Positions 15,001-28,598 of a stretch of DNA of 64,000 nt are shown piece after piece. The notes beneath the pieces are model-generated. The model made no database searches, had not been told where the DNA came from, and saw nothing but the letters and a program-made list of their open reading frames with translations. A program made the position numbers and the translations under genes. The DNA lies in NCBI GenBank assembly GCA_905250025.1, contig CAJNOJ010000048.1, positions 1 through 64,000 of the forward strand. The letters run 5' to 3'. This DNA is from Adineta ricciae (Eukaryota; Rotifera; Eurotatoria; Adinetida; Adinetidae). The stretch's first letter is position 1. Each line of letters starts with the position of its first letter.

Positions 15001-18000
15001 AAGATGTACGTCCAACTCGACTTTTTAAAGTTCGTTCTTGAGAATTGATTAGAACAGGTAGGCTGATTTGAATCATATCTTTAATTTCAGCTGCAGTGAA
15101 AATTTCCAATTCTTTCGTCTCATCCCGAGTTAACTGATCAGCTGTTTTCAGCTGTATCATTGCTGCAGATTGCAATATTTGCTCGTGATATTCAGTCAGT
15201 TTTCTTTCGAATTCATCGACTGAAGTTTTGAAACTGTATGTATCAACCTGATCCATTATGAACTTCACGATTGCTATGAGTAAATCGGAAGTCTTATGAG
15301 CGGTTTTATAAAGATTAATATCGTTCATATTGCTTTGATTTCGTAGAAGCAGTTGCAAGAGTTTCCATTGAATTCGGTGTAACCGATTGATGAGAGTGGA
15401 AATAAACACGTGAAATTTCGTCTGATCGTCGGCTAAGTGTGCTTTTAATTGATTCAGAACAGGATATTGTACTTGTTTTTCGTAAACAAGCGACAAAAGT
15501 CGAGCTTTTGCATTGGATTCTTTCGGTATGCATAGTGCGAATGTGTTTTTCAGTTTTGTTTCTAATTTTTCAATTTTAGGTCTTTCGAGATCATTTCTCA
15601 GTTGATCAAGCGACTGAACTAAATCATCGAGCTGAAGGGTTTTTGCTGATGAAACTTTTTCAAGCATGGTTTTCGTTTGTTGGATGATTTTGAGAAAGAA
15701 TTCAATGTCTTTTTGTATTTCAATATCAATTGGATATTGACAGATTTGTTGATCGTTGCGAATGACTCCTGAACGTCGTTGATCGTGAATCCAATTGAGG
15801 ATATCTGAACGAATTTGTTCGAGATATTTTTGTTCGATCGGAAGCGGTTGATCTTTAATTAGTTGAGATTTGGAAAATAATTCTTTGATGGCAAATGGAA
15901 GAAGAAAATGAGCCAAATCTTTCTTAATGTTTGTCGAAACACGTCGTTGACTAACTTCGACTTGTGTTGTCACCGATCGTTGATGAATTTCAATTTCAAG
16001 ACGATCTAGAAATTGAACGAGAGTTTTTTCAACCACCACTTTTTCTGTTTCTTGTGCAAAAATGAAATGAATCACGGAGACTTTGTCATTGAGATGTGCC
16101 ACACCTTCGCCATTGATCAAGTACCGATTGAACGAACTTTTATCGATAATTAGAAAGTTTGTCAATTGAACGTTGATAACAATATCAAAATCATTATTCG
16201 ATTCCAGCGATTTCCGTATAATGGAATTCATATTGTCTTCTTGGCAAATAAAGAGAAGAATGTTTTGCTGGAATAGTTTGGGATAAACCAGTTGCATCAA
16301 AGCGAGAGCGGAACGTCCGTGTGGTGTATCAATATCACTAAAATTGATCTTTTGGAAGATCTCTCGTCGAAGAACTTCACCATTCAACTGATTTGTATCT
16401 TTATCAAGACATGTATATAACGAATAGATTTGATTGGAGCTGTATTCTTTCAGATAGATACCGGAGATAGTTTCGATCAGTTGGTAAACGTGATTTTCTT
16501 GCCGTTGTTGAGCGTATTTGCTGATGTTGTCAAACCAGCCTTTCTCTTCGTATTGCTTTAAGCATGTTTTAAGTGGAACAAATTGATCAAAGATCCTTTC
16601 TTGTAACTGTTCGAATGCTTCGAGAGCAGCTAGATGACGATATTTTTCGTCCGTTAATTCCTTTTCTTTTTTCCCTGCAACAAGTATTTTGTGTTCAATT
16701 TCACTATCTTGTGACTGCCCGGATTGAAGATGTTGGTCAACTGTTCGATGAATAGCACGAATTTTCTCATCGATCTCGGATGGATTTGGAAGCAAAGCAC
16801 TTTGATATTCATTGTACTTCTCTTTAACTCGGTCGAGCTCAGTTTTGCGTGATTCAACTTCTTCGAAAATCTTTTCAAGAATCGTTTGAATGCAAAAAAT
16901 TAGATTCAAAGACGTCAACAAATTCGAAAAATTCAGCAGAGGTTGTTGTTCGCCGAGTGTATCAACAAACTCTGGTTTTATTTGGAAATTCATGGTTAAT
17001 TTACAGGCGACATTTAACTCCAATTTTGATGCAGCGATCAGGATAAGTTTCTTTTCATTCATTTTCGATAGATATTGATATAATCTCAAGATAATATCCG
17101 AACGTTGATCAGCTGAATATATGATCGGAAGCGATTGAACCTTTTGTAGATGAACATTGATTAAATTTAATGATGATGCTGATTCATTCGATTCATTGCC
17201 ATTAGCAGTAAAATTCTGCTGTCGTAATGACTCTTGAGTTTGAGAAAGGATGTATAAATCAGCTTTAGCTGTTGGTTGACAAGGAAATGAAATCCATTTG
17301 GTATAGGTTTGTAGAATTAATAAACGATTTAAATCTTCTTCGATCATGTAATTATAATGTTCGACGAGAGAAGATCGAGACGAACTGGAAACCGATTGAA
17401 ATTTTTTCGCTAATTCGATTAAACTATGTACCGTCGACGTTAGTCGCTGTAGTTCGTTGAGTCGGTGTTGCGCGTCGAGAAAGGAAGTTTGTCGAATAAA
17501 GTCAAAACTTAGTTTCAAACATTCGGTTATTGTATTATCCAATCGAATTAATGTATCTTCTATCTGTTCGAATGGATTGAGAAGTTTAATTGCTTTAAAA
17601 TATCTATAAACTTTAATGAGGTATTCTTTAAGATCAGATGCGAATGATGTTGGCTTCTGATTGGAAGTAAGAAGTTGTGTTCGAATACGAGATATATCGA
17701 GTTCATCGGAAGTTTCATGCTTGATCTTTAATAAAGGTTGAATGAAATCGAATAATGCGAGAACATAATCATGAAAATTTTCTCGATCGAATAAATCATT
17801 CGGAAAACTTGTTTCGATCATGCGTAAATGAAGTTCTAATATCGATTCTTCAATGATTGCAGCCAAATTATGGATGTATCTCGATGGTCCATACCATTCC
17901 ATTTGTTCTTCGAGATTTTCGGCTGCTGACATGGATGTTAACATTGGTAATGTTAAGTAGCTTGTTTTATTATGAATGTCGCGATGTTTCAAATGTTTAA

Positions 18001-21000
18001 TGAATGATGTGATTACAGCCAGTTTTCCCGGTTTGTCTAGAATTGGATCGATATAGCTTCGAAAGATTGAAATTTGTAACGCTTGAACTGGATTATCTCC
18101 TTTCATCGCATAAGTTTGTACAATTCGTGTTGCACGTTTTAAATTCTGATACGAATATTTATACGATGGAATCAGTTGAAGTTCTTTTTCGTTCGATAGT
18201 TTCTGTGATGATGCATGAACTCTGAGAAGAGTCGAAGTTAATTCTTGTCCGGCATTGATACCTTGAAGCTCACCTTTGATCAATTCAAACAAATCATGTT
18301 CATCAACATTATCAACTGTTAATTCTTTATCTAATTTTTGCATACGAATGATCAAACAACGATTTCTCCATGCACTTGATAACTTATTGGCCATTTTTCG
18401 ATTAGTATTTGCGATAACAAACAAACGAAAATCCTTATGAATTCCATGGCCACGACGATATTGATACGCATCAGCTGATTCATACAAGGTTAATGTTGGT
18501 TCAGTTTCAGCTAAGGAATTCAAACGTTCAACAACGTCACCACGTGCACAGTTGATATTATCTAATAAAATCCAATCGCCTCGTTCCATCGCTTGGACCA
18601 AAGGTCCTTTATTGAATGTAAATGTCAGACCTTCACTTAATCGTTGTGCTAATTTGCAATCATCTTCTGTTTGTTCTAGTGCGTCGAGGTATTTCTCAAT
18701 TTCATCTAAAATGGACTTTTCTTGAGTTTGTCTGGAATGTTTCAAACCAGTTTCTAAGATCAATTGACATTGCTTGTAAGCCTTTTGTCTTTCTTCAATG
18801 TCATCTAAGAAATTCAAAATTTAAATAAATACATTACTCGAACAATGACTTACCACTTTCCCAGTGATAAAGAATTGATCTCATGTTGAGTATCAAAGTT
18901 TCTGCATCTTGAGATTTCTGCGCCAGTGGTATTAAAGTTGTTAATGTAAATCGAACAACATCATTCAGAAATGCGTGACTGTTTTGCTTTCGGCGTTGTT
19001 CGTACGATTGTTTATTAATAATAGTCCATGAGCCGAGTAAATCAGATGTGGTGGTTTCATGAGTCAAATTCAAAACTAGCAGACGCCGTCCACAAAGTCG
19101 AGCCAGTTCACAAACAATGGCTGTTTTTCCAGCACAATCATCGCCTTCAATTAGAACGGTTGCTTTGCTGACTGTTGCAGCAGCGAGTAATTGTAATTTT
19201 TCTAATGTTCGTTGACTATGAACACAAGCTCGATAATGCGATGGATATTCTTTCTTTTCAATATAAACAAAACCTAAGCGAACGTAACCTTGAAGATTTA
19301 AATCAGTATCAATCATTGTTGGTCGATTTTGGCGTTGATGAGTTGTATTCTTCAAAGGAAAATGTTGACGAATTACATCTCGAACAAGTTCTTGATCATG
19401 ACTATTTTCAAAACGAGATGCATAGACAATGTCCAGATATACATGAAGACTTCGAACAAGATTTTGATCTTCTATTTTGTTGAAACTATCGTCGTCATCA
19501 TCGTCGTCATCAGCAATCATAGACGTTGTCATTGAAGAAGAACTCGTCTGTTCAGCAAGATTCATATGAGCTCGATGTGTTACTGAAAGAGCGTCGATGA
19601 GATTTGATAGCTTTTCAATATCTCTTAAATTGAAGTCATACGGTCCACCGATGCGACCAATTTGTCTTAATCGAGCTTTTTCATTGATTTCAAAATGAAA
19701 TGCATTGATCTTTCTAATTAATCTACTTGTTAGATAACCCGCAACTAGATGAGGATACAAAATCGTTTTAGTAATTTGTTCGAACTCTTGAAATTCGAAT
19801 GGAGCCAAATGAACTTGAAGAAAATGTGTTTGAGTTGATCGAGGTAGTTTTTCTCTTCCGCCACCGATCGATGATGGATTCATTGCAGCGATCACAATTG
19901 AACCTTTAATTCGAATTGGTTTTGCTAATGCTGGAATAAATAATTCGTCTTCGTTTGCAAATAATGGCGTCAGTTGGTTTAAAAGTTCTTTTCTAGCTAG
20001 ATTCAATTCATCAAATAGGAGAATAGAATTTTCAAGATTCTTTGTCAATGCTCGGTAAAGAGGACCTTCTTGAAATTCAAATGAGCGTTGTCCATGAATA
20101 ACACGTGGAACGAATGAACCGATCAAATCTTCGAATGTTGTGTTACTACTAAAATTGATTCGAACAACATCGTAACCTAACATTTCGCCTAAAACTTCGA
20201 CAATTCTTGTTTTACCCACACCAGGTGGACCAACAAGAAGTTGTCTTTTAGAAGAATGCAAAGAAAATACAATTCTTGATAAGTTATTCAGAACAGATTT
20301 TGTGACTGCTAATGGAAATCGGTAATCTTTTGACAAAGGTTTTGCTTGAGGAGCAAACGGAGCGATCAATTTATTAGATTTTAATATCAAAGCCCAATGC
20401 TTTCGTTCACTTGGTGTATTAGGCTGCAAAGTTACCTCTTCTACTTTACACCATTGATCAAGTTCAGTGTAAACACCTAATTCATCGAATTGCTCATCCA
20501 ACTTCATGCAATCATATGAGCATTTGAATGCTGCTAGCACTTTCCCCCAAGCAACATTTGCTGATTGAAATTTTGATATAATCGATTTTTGTGTTTGAGC
20601 AATATTGTCAAGAAAGAGAAATCTCACACACAGTGCAGCTGCTATCTCTGTCGGCATTGATTGTTGATTTAAATGTAAACATTCAGCGAACTGAATGAAA
20701 TGTCGAGAATTTATTTCATCGATTAGCATCGCCTGTGAAATGATCGGTGAAAGCTCTCGAGCAAATGTTTCAATTTTTTCATCAAATTCCGCTTTTCTTT
20801 CGACGTTTGTTTCAATCTTTTTTGCTAATTCTTTCATTTCAATATTATCATATGGTTGGACACGAATTTCCGTCATTCGTGAACGAGTAGCTGCACTTAT
20901 CTGCAAACGGTGTTCGTTTCGTTCATCAATATGCACAGTTGCAAATACTTGAAAACTTGGGAGAATTGGAATTTTTGATCGATGTGCTTGGTTGTCATTC

Positions 21001-24000
21001 GTTGAATCACCACTGACAAAGTCTTCGTAGAGAGTAAATGATGGTTCGGTTTCGAACAAGCTATTTAAACGTTCGATGACTGCTTGTGATGGCTCATTAA
21101 TATCTTCTAAAAGTAAAATTTGTCCTTCTTTCACGGCACTTGTTACAGGTCCGTCTTGGAAAAGGAAAATATTCGTCTTTCCGTCTTGAACTGCTTTTTG
21201 AATTTCTTTTATTATTTTTTCACAACGAATTTTGATCAGATTCACACCATTTTCATGTTGAACAAGACTGCATACGGAATTCAACTGTTTAATCGTTCGT
21301 TGTAATGTCTCATCGATTACTTTAAAAGCTTCAGATATTGGATTGACATCAGTCAGAGTGTTGAATGAAGATACCGAAGTTGATCTCGAGAGATCCGAAA
21401 GTGCTTGTGTATCATGAACAAATGCTAAAAGTTTATCTTCTTTTGACATCGGTATTTGGCTTCGTGACGATTCCTGATCATTATCATCGTCGTCAGTCGC
21501 AGCAAATGGGTCTTTTATTTTCTTTTGAATTACCGAAACTATGCTAGTAGGTGCACCAATCGAAGCATTTGCTTGAACGATTTCATCATCATCATCGTCA
21601 TCACTATCAGCTGCAAAAGGATCGCGAATTTTTTTTCGTTGTACTATTCTTGTTATTGTGAATTGCGGAGTCGGCGCATCATTCGCACTTTCGTCTTCTT
21701 CTTCTTCGTCATTATCAGCTGCGAAAGGATCGCGTATCTTATTCGCTTGTGCTGTGGTAGTTGCTAATTGAGATATTGGTGCTCTTTGTGTATTTTCATT
21801 GTTAACATCATTATCGGGAGCTGCAAACGGATCGAAAGATTGTTTTTCTTTTTGTTGACTTCGAACAATATCATTAATTTGCTCCACACTTTCAATCCGA
21901 TCAACATCGTCATCATCATGTTTCACAGACTTGTAAAACGATCGACTCGGTGGTGTTAGTGAATGAGGACTTTCCGCATGTACTAGATCAGGTAGAAGTT
22001 CATCGTCAATGGAATCGAGTGAGAGATCTGAAGAAATGGTTTCGGAAATTGGCCCTTGTAATGTTGCTCGTTTTGATCTTGTTTCATGTGCTTGCTTTTT
22101 CAATGCTTGAATAAATTTGTCTGTACCTCGTTCGAGAGGTTCAATATATAATTCATAAAAACGATCTAAATCTTTAGAATTTGGTTGTGAAATCAAATGA
22201 CCACAACTATTGACACGATTGTGAAATTGTCTTAAGGAGCTAACTAATAGGTTCAACGCGTCTGCAAGTGTATAAGGTCTATGGGAGAAGAAAAATTAGA
22301 AGTGAATGGATTTAATTTTTAGAAAACAATTTTACCTGATTGAACCAATTAGATCATTAGTTTCTGTTGCTGTTGAACATGTGATTGTACAGAGATTTGA
22401 CAGTTTATTCGTTAATTGCGCCCAAACTTTAATCAAATGAGATTTATAACAAGTTGGACCTAATAGAAGAACAGGTTCATGTTGTTCAGCAGCGGCGAAG
22501 ACTCTCCAAAGGGCAAGAAGAAAACTTCTAGGTGCATTGGATAGCTGCAGTTGATTGACAGCTTCACGATTAGAAAAATCATATGAAATAGTCAAGTCAG
22601 GTGGACGAGTTAGAGAAATTTGCTGTTCATCGATTCTTATTTGAATTGATGCATCAATTAAATCTGGTAAAGCTTGTCGATCTTTTAGACAAACAAGCAA
22701 ATCGCTATGATACTGCTTTGGTACTCTCGATTCCAATAGTCTTAGTGCGTGTTCTTCCCATGAAACATCTGGCTTTTGCTGTTTTCGACCAATCCATTTG
22801 ATGACTTCACGCATTGTTAACTTTAATTTGGGTGCACCTAATAAACCAGAACATTTATTTTCGATAAATTGATTGACAATTGTGATTGTTGAGGCGATAC
22901 GTGGAGCGAATTCGGCCAAACGTATATTTGATCCTTGAAAGCCAGGTAGTTTTCTTTGCATTATAATAAAAGTTAATTCATCTCGAGAGAAGTTCTCAAA
23001 AAAGATTTCGAGAAATCGCGAACGTAGAGTTTTTGGAAGTTGTTTACGTCCAGCATAGGTTGTACCATTTTGAGTGGCGAAAAATCGAAAACCATCTTGA
23101 GCGAAAAGAACGCGTCCTGTATTTGGCACAGTCAAATGTTTTTGACCTTCGAGGATTGGGTAAAGCACATTCATGACAGCTGGTTCAGCTAAGTCAAACT
23201 CATCAGCAACGAACCAGTGACCTTCAGACATAGCACAAGATAATGCACCTGGCAGAAATTCACCATTTGGCATATAAGAGCCAAAGTAATCTTGAACAGT
23301 TGTTCCTTTTGTATTGTTAACACGATAGAGACGCTTGTTTTGACAGTGTGCTAAATATTCAATCAAACTTGTTTTGCCTGTAGCAGCTGGACCTTCGAGT
23401 AGAACTGGTCGAGAACAGATAATTGATGCACAGAGCCGTTTTGCTGCTTCGTAGCGTGCGGGTGTTTGAGTACCGTCAATGATATGTTCTCTATGTCGTT
23501 TACGCTGTTCTGCTGAAACACATACATCGAAAAAATTTATTGTTGTAGGCCGAGCTTTTTCTCTCAGATAAGTTTTAATATTCGTAGAAATTGGAGTATC
23601 TTTTGAAATGACTAATTCTAAACCAGCGAGTAATATCGAATAGATATTTGATCGAAGATCTTTCGTGAATATTGAATGTTTCAATTGAAAAGCACAATCG
23701 AACCATTGTACAAGTTGCCCTATTGTTAGTGGTTCAGATTTCAATTGATCATAAAGATAGTTAATCAGTGGTTCGTTGTCGTCAATAGGAAAATACGATC
23801 GAAAGAGATTTTGATACGTTTCAAGTGATGTCAGATTCAAACCTTGATAATAAAGTATGAGGAAACGATTGTATAAAGCAGGTGTTAATTCATGATTTGT
23901 TTCAATTGACGCATTTTGTAAACGTTCAGTTGGTGGTGACATTGTGGCAATGATACGAAAACGAGGTGAAATTTTGACTGGTATTGTTTCATTATTTTCA

Positions 24001-27000
24001 ACCTTAATCCATTGTGCTGGCTGTTCGAGAACAGAGTTGAGTCGTTCAAGAACGGCTGATGATGCTTCAGAAAAGTTTTCAAGAATTAGCCAATGACCCT
24101 TTTCAGCTGCTTCACTCACCGCTCCATCTTGCCATTCAGGAGACTGCGGATGTGGGACAATGGAACCAACTAGAGCTGATGGTTCTGTTTGTGGTGTTAT
24201 ATACAGGTGTTGACAGCGTACTTGTGCAGTTGTAGCAATCGATCGTACAAGGTGGCTTTTTCCTGATCCTTCGGGGCCGACAATCAAAATTGGCTGAGTT
24301 GGAGTTGAAGACAAAATATAATGAACAATTCGACTTGCTTCACTATCAAGATAAAATGCTGGGCGGGCTGCTGAAAGTGGCGGAATTGATTTTTTAATAT
24401 CAATATTAGATCTGGAATATTCTCGAACAATATAATCAATAATTTTGTTTCGTTGTGTGAGAGTGCGACATAAATTGCTGTAAGTTTCCATGAGTAATCT
24501 TGATAAAACCGCTGTGTCTTCTCCATAGTGTTTCTCTAGGACTGACCATAATAGTTCGTAGGAACAGTCATAAATCTGCTGAAATTTGTCTCCTTCATGA
24601 AGTGTTCGAAAAGCGAAATTATGTATTTGAACAATTCTTTCTAATTCTTCGGGGCGATGTGGTTCACGTAACTGGCATGGCCATTCATCTTGAATACGTT
24701 TGACTGAGACCGTCAAAATTTGTAGTAATAAACGTTGATTTAATCGGTATCCAATTCTATCGCGCATCTGAAAATCGATTGTCAATGTTCGATTAAACAA
24801 TGGATCTGTATGGAAAACTTTTTCGATTTCTTTTGCAACTTTTTGTTGACTAATCTGTTGACGAAAGCGTGCTCCATAGATAATGAAAGCCTGTTCAGTA
24901 GCAATGTTATCAAATTCTTTTGCTGGAAGTTTTTCCACTGATTGTGAAGTGTTAGCAAACACTTTTCCATAGTTACACAAACTTTGACACCAACGAAAAA
25001 GTTCTCGAATTGTAATTTCACCATAATTTCGATTATTTTCAGGGAAGTTCGTATTCTGTACCAAATCCATCAAATTCTCATGTAGTTTTATCATAAAACT
25101 CGTTAGATCAACAAATAGGACTTTTTCAAGAGTTAAACGACTTTGAATAATCTCAGTTAATTCGTCAGTTTCAGGAGCATCGACAATAAAAATGCTAAAA
25201 CGATTGAGTAAAGCCGTCGATTGTTCATCTCGTGCACCTTTATATCGACCAATCGAAGGATTCTGCGTAGCAAAAAGACGAAAATCCGGATGCATTTTAT
25301 ATGTTCGATAGTTGACATCACTTTGAGTTTCATCTTCATTCTCAACATTAGGTAAAATCAAAACACCTGATTCGATTGCTTGTTCTATTGCTTGAAGTAC
25401 ATTTGATGATGCCAAGTTCAATTCATCCAATAGAAGCCAAAGGCCGTGACTGTATGCATATGTAAATGGACCTTCTTCAAACTTTAATTCAATGGAATTA
25501 TTATGTTGAAATTGAATTGAACCAAATAGAGCAGCGACATCAGTTTTTGATGATAAGTTAAAACGAATTAAAGGTCGTTTGAGATCAGCGGCAACATCAA
25601 GGATTAGACTTGTTTTTCCAACACCTGTTGCACCTTGTAACAATAAGTGAATTGGTGTTCGAATACATTCGAGAATACGTTTGCGATTGAGAAGCATTGT
25701 TTTCGTTCGGACTAATTGTGCAAGCGCATCACGTTTAGGAATGAGGCATTCCATATCTGGTGGACATGGACTGACAGATTGTTTAATTGGATTTAAAGAA
25801 GAATCGTCCTGTTTCGATGAATCTTCGTCAACAAGCGATTTTTCTAAATCTTTGATTAAATTCTGAAAATCGGCTCGATTGACCATACAAAAAGTGAGTT
25901 TCGAATTGGAACGAAAGTTTTCGCGTTCTACAAGATATGTTGAATAAGAAGTTTCATCCTGAACTGGTTGAAAATCTGTTGTAATAGGACGGTTGACATA
26001 ATTTTTATCTTTGATCGTTGTTAAAAACTTCGTTAAATCATTTGGTTGAATACTTAATGAAATACTTAGCAATCGGGCAATAGCCAGTCGAATTGTTGAT
26101 TCTTGATGTAGAAGTGAAGAGAAGAACATCGAAATCGACTGTTGAACGAACAGTGAGAGAAACTGGAAGCTTGGCAGTGGAAGAAAATGAACTGTTTGCT
26201 GAAGTTTTTCTTCTAAAAATTTGATTAATTCGTGTTTATAAATGCCAAAATAACTCTCGGCAATCGTCGGTTGAAGATAATAGGAAAATGATGAGTTACT
26301 GTTGTTCTGCGAAGCTTCATTATTGCTGTCCTGAACGTTATCGTTGGTTATCAGTGACAAAAACAGTAATTGTTCTAGCCAATATTTTACAAGATCGTGT
26401 TGTTTTGTTTTTGCAAGAAAAGCACAGAATTTGAACATTTCCTTAGATTCAACTGAAAAAAATAACGTGGATTGAACGATGATTTTCATCTCATCAGAGG
26501 AGAACGTCAATGATTTCAGTAGGTTTCGATTGATAAATTGAAGAAGGAGCAATGCGCTTGTTGATAATAAGCGTCGACGAAATGCAAAATCATCTAGAAA
26601 TGTATTTTCCTTGTCATTGCTCAAAATTCGCCGGAGAATTTCGATTAGCGATTGACAAAGCTTGTTCAAATCTAAAGTTGCCGAATGAAGTTTTGAGATT
26701 GATTGAGTTTCAAAGATTTTTTGTAGTAGTTGCAACAATTCATTCAATAGACGGTAATTTTGTCGATAAATTCCAATTAAGTCGAAAAAAACCGGTAAAC
26801 TCGTCAAAATTTTCCATCGATGAAAGTTATGGAGTCGACAAACTTCAAGTAAGCGAATGCTCGACATTTGAATCTGTTGATTGTTTGGATCTTTGTATAA
26901 AACCTCGAGCATCATTGCAGTTGAATCATCTTCGTAAAATTGAGTGAGAAACTCCAGTGATGTTTGTGAATGATTCAAATTCGAATACAACAAATAAAGA

Positions 27001-28598
27001 AACAGAGACCGATGAATGTTGTGACAAAATTCTTCAAAGTCATTTGTCGTTTTCGTCATGGGTAATAACAAACGATCAACATTCCGGTGTATCAAATCGA
27101 CAAAGAACTGATAATATTGTTGATAATACGGAGGAATTTCGTGACTTTTTCCCGGAATTTTGCTCAATCTTGCAGCCAGCATTGACAATAAATGACATAC
27201 TTCCTCAATCTGCCAGTCTTGTGAAACTTTCAGGCAGACGTTTAATAAAACTGGATCGATTTCAAACGTTTGTTTGATAATCCGTGTTTCTATGAGTGAC
27301 GTTATAATTTTCGGTGTAACTACAGGTGTCAATAGAACCTCGTCGGATAATTCGAGGTCGCTGATCAAAGAACAGATTAAATTTGTACTCATCCATCGAA
27401 TCGCCGTGTCATTGTGATTGAACATAAACAGAAAAAATTCTTTCACGTCATCTTCAGCAAATCTTGATGAAGACCGAAGATAATCCAATGCAATCTGTTG
27501 AATCTTTTCCAAAAGGAAATTCCATTGTGACCTTTCCTCGGAGTTCTCAGAGTGTTGTAAAGCATAGAATAAAAGCATTGCCAATGGTGCCAAGAATGTC
27601 GGGCGGGCATGAATGTTATTGTTACGATAGAAAAATTCACATTCGTCTGTCCATTTGACTTTACAGTCCACGGAAATCAATTGATTTGTGTGATGATTGT
27701 TGCCCATCCGACTTGGCTTGTACTCAAGTTGTTCGATGAACTGCTTTTCCATAGATTTTAACAAACCTTCGTCTTGAGTTTTATCTTTATCAATAACTTC
27801 GATCTTAACTATTCGATGGCGTTGCAAAGCAAATGAAACTATCAATGATAAACAATGGTTATCATTTATCAAAGCATCTTTGATAAAATCTGTACGACAT
27901 AAGTGAAGTAAAATCTCTTCTAGATTGATGAGTTCATCGTCGGTTTTCCGCGATATTTTACCTCGAGCGTTTTCAAGAAAAACAGCGTATTGTTCAGCTA
28001 TATCAATTGGATATGTGACCGGATTTGAAATGGCTTCATAAGTTGTTGAGTCTTTAGAAAATGGAAATGCTCTTTTAGATTGGTATTTTTCTTTCATTGT
28101 CGACGGATTCACGCCGCGTGATTCTCCTAACCATTTCTCTTTTGACCACGCTTGAACTGTGATTACTGGTGTCGGAGCATAAAGTTTCGAGCGAGAAACA
28201 ATAGAAATTATTGAGAAATAATAATGCTCATCTTCTAGCACTGAACTGTGAGCAATTAATCGGTTGAATATTTGGAAAAAATCGGATGAAAATGTTTCAT
28301 GTGTGGAATAAAATCTATAACACGGTAAAATTAATGCACTAATTAAGATTGAAACTATTAGTATATCATCATCAGTTTGGTTCACATATTCTAGTTCTTC
28401 TTTCAACGTTTTAAATGCATCTTCTATTGATTTTAATTCCGCTTTTTGTGCTTTTATTACATTCGATTGCGAAAATTTGCGTAGCTCCTCAAGTGATTTC
28501 GACAGTAATGTTGGATTACGACTGAAGAATAGGTTTTTAAACTTCAATGAAATTTCCCGAGTGGGAAAATTTTGTGTAGCTGTAGATTGTCCTGCCAT
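1..28598 (-). CDS. Giant six-AAA (midasin/dynein-type) protein with ASH-like and triple VWA domains, 3' partial
   Basis: One gene in four exons: 28598-22336, 22278-18854, 18804-254 and 190 to beyond position 1, with introns of 57, 49 and 63 bp. All joins keep frame (about 9,476 residues seen). Start is the first ATG, 28598. Residues 1-940 are helical. P-loops lie near residues 989 (GATGVGKTS), 1443 (GPEGSGKS), 1738 (GPAATGKTS), 2048 (GPTCYKSH, degenerate), 2772 (GPPGVGKT) and 3136 (GDDCAGKT); Walker B is intact (DELN, DEFD, DELN) in modules 1, 3 and 5. A long helical linker follows, with a beta-rich patch near 5900, an ASH/MSP-like block at about 6330-6890 and helical repeats. VWA domains begin near 8664 (DNSGSM), 9067 (DQSVSM) and 9311 (DCTGSM). 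Ring, linker and C-terminal MIDAS recall midasin, but the length, ASH block and VWA number do not fit MDN1. Probably a mechanochemical remodeller; substrate unknown. Confidence 0.88.
19488..19520 (-). repeat. Aspartate-codon microsatellite in the giant gene
   Basis: A (GAC/GAT)n run encodes an eight-residue Asp stretch after AAA module 5 of the giant protein. It is a small in-frame low-complexity tract and a likely site of length variation. Confidence 0.75.
21500..21840 (-). repeat. Four DPFAA-acidic repeats inside the giant protein
   Basis: Within exon 2 of the giant gene, the motif DPFAA followed by an Asp/Glu/Asn run occurs four times at about 36-residue spacing (roughly residues 2237-2350). 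The flanks are KIRDPFAADNDEEEE, KIRDPFAADSDDDD, KIKDPFAATDDDD and a more diverged SFDPFAAPDND. They lie in the insertion between Walker A and Walker B of AAA module 4. DPF is a known binding motif for the AP-2 alpha appendage in endocytic proteins; whether it acts that way here is not shown by the sequence. Confidence 0.8.

Noticed and set aside
191-18817. Treating the 6,208-, 1,140- and 2,093-residue frames as three separate genes
   Set aside because: The apparent starts of the two downstream frames are TTG codons within or beside splice acceptors. Joins of 49 and 57 bp keep frame and restore AAA modules 4 and 6, which are each split between frames.
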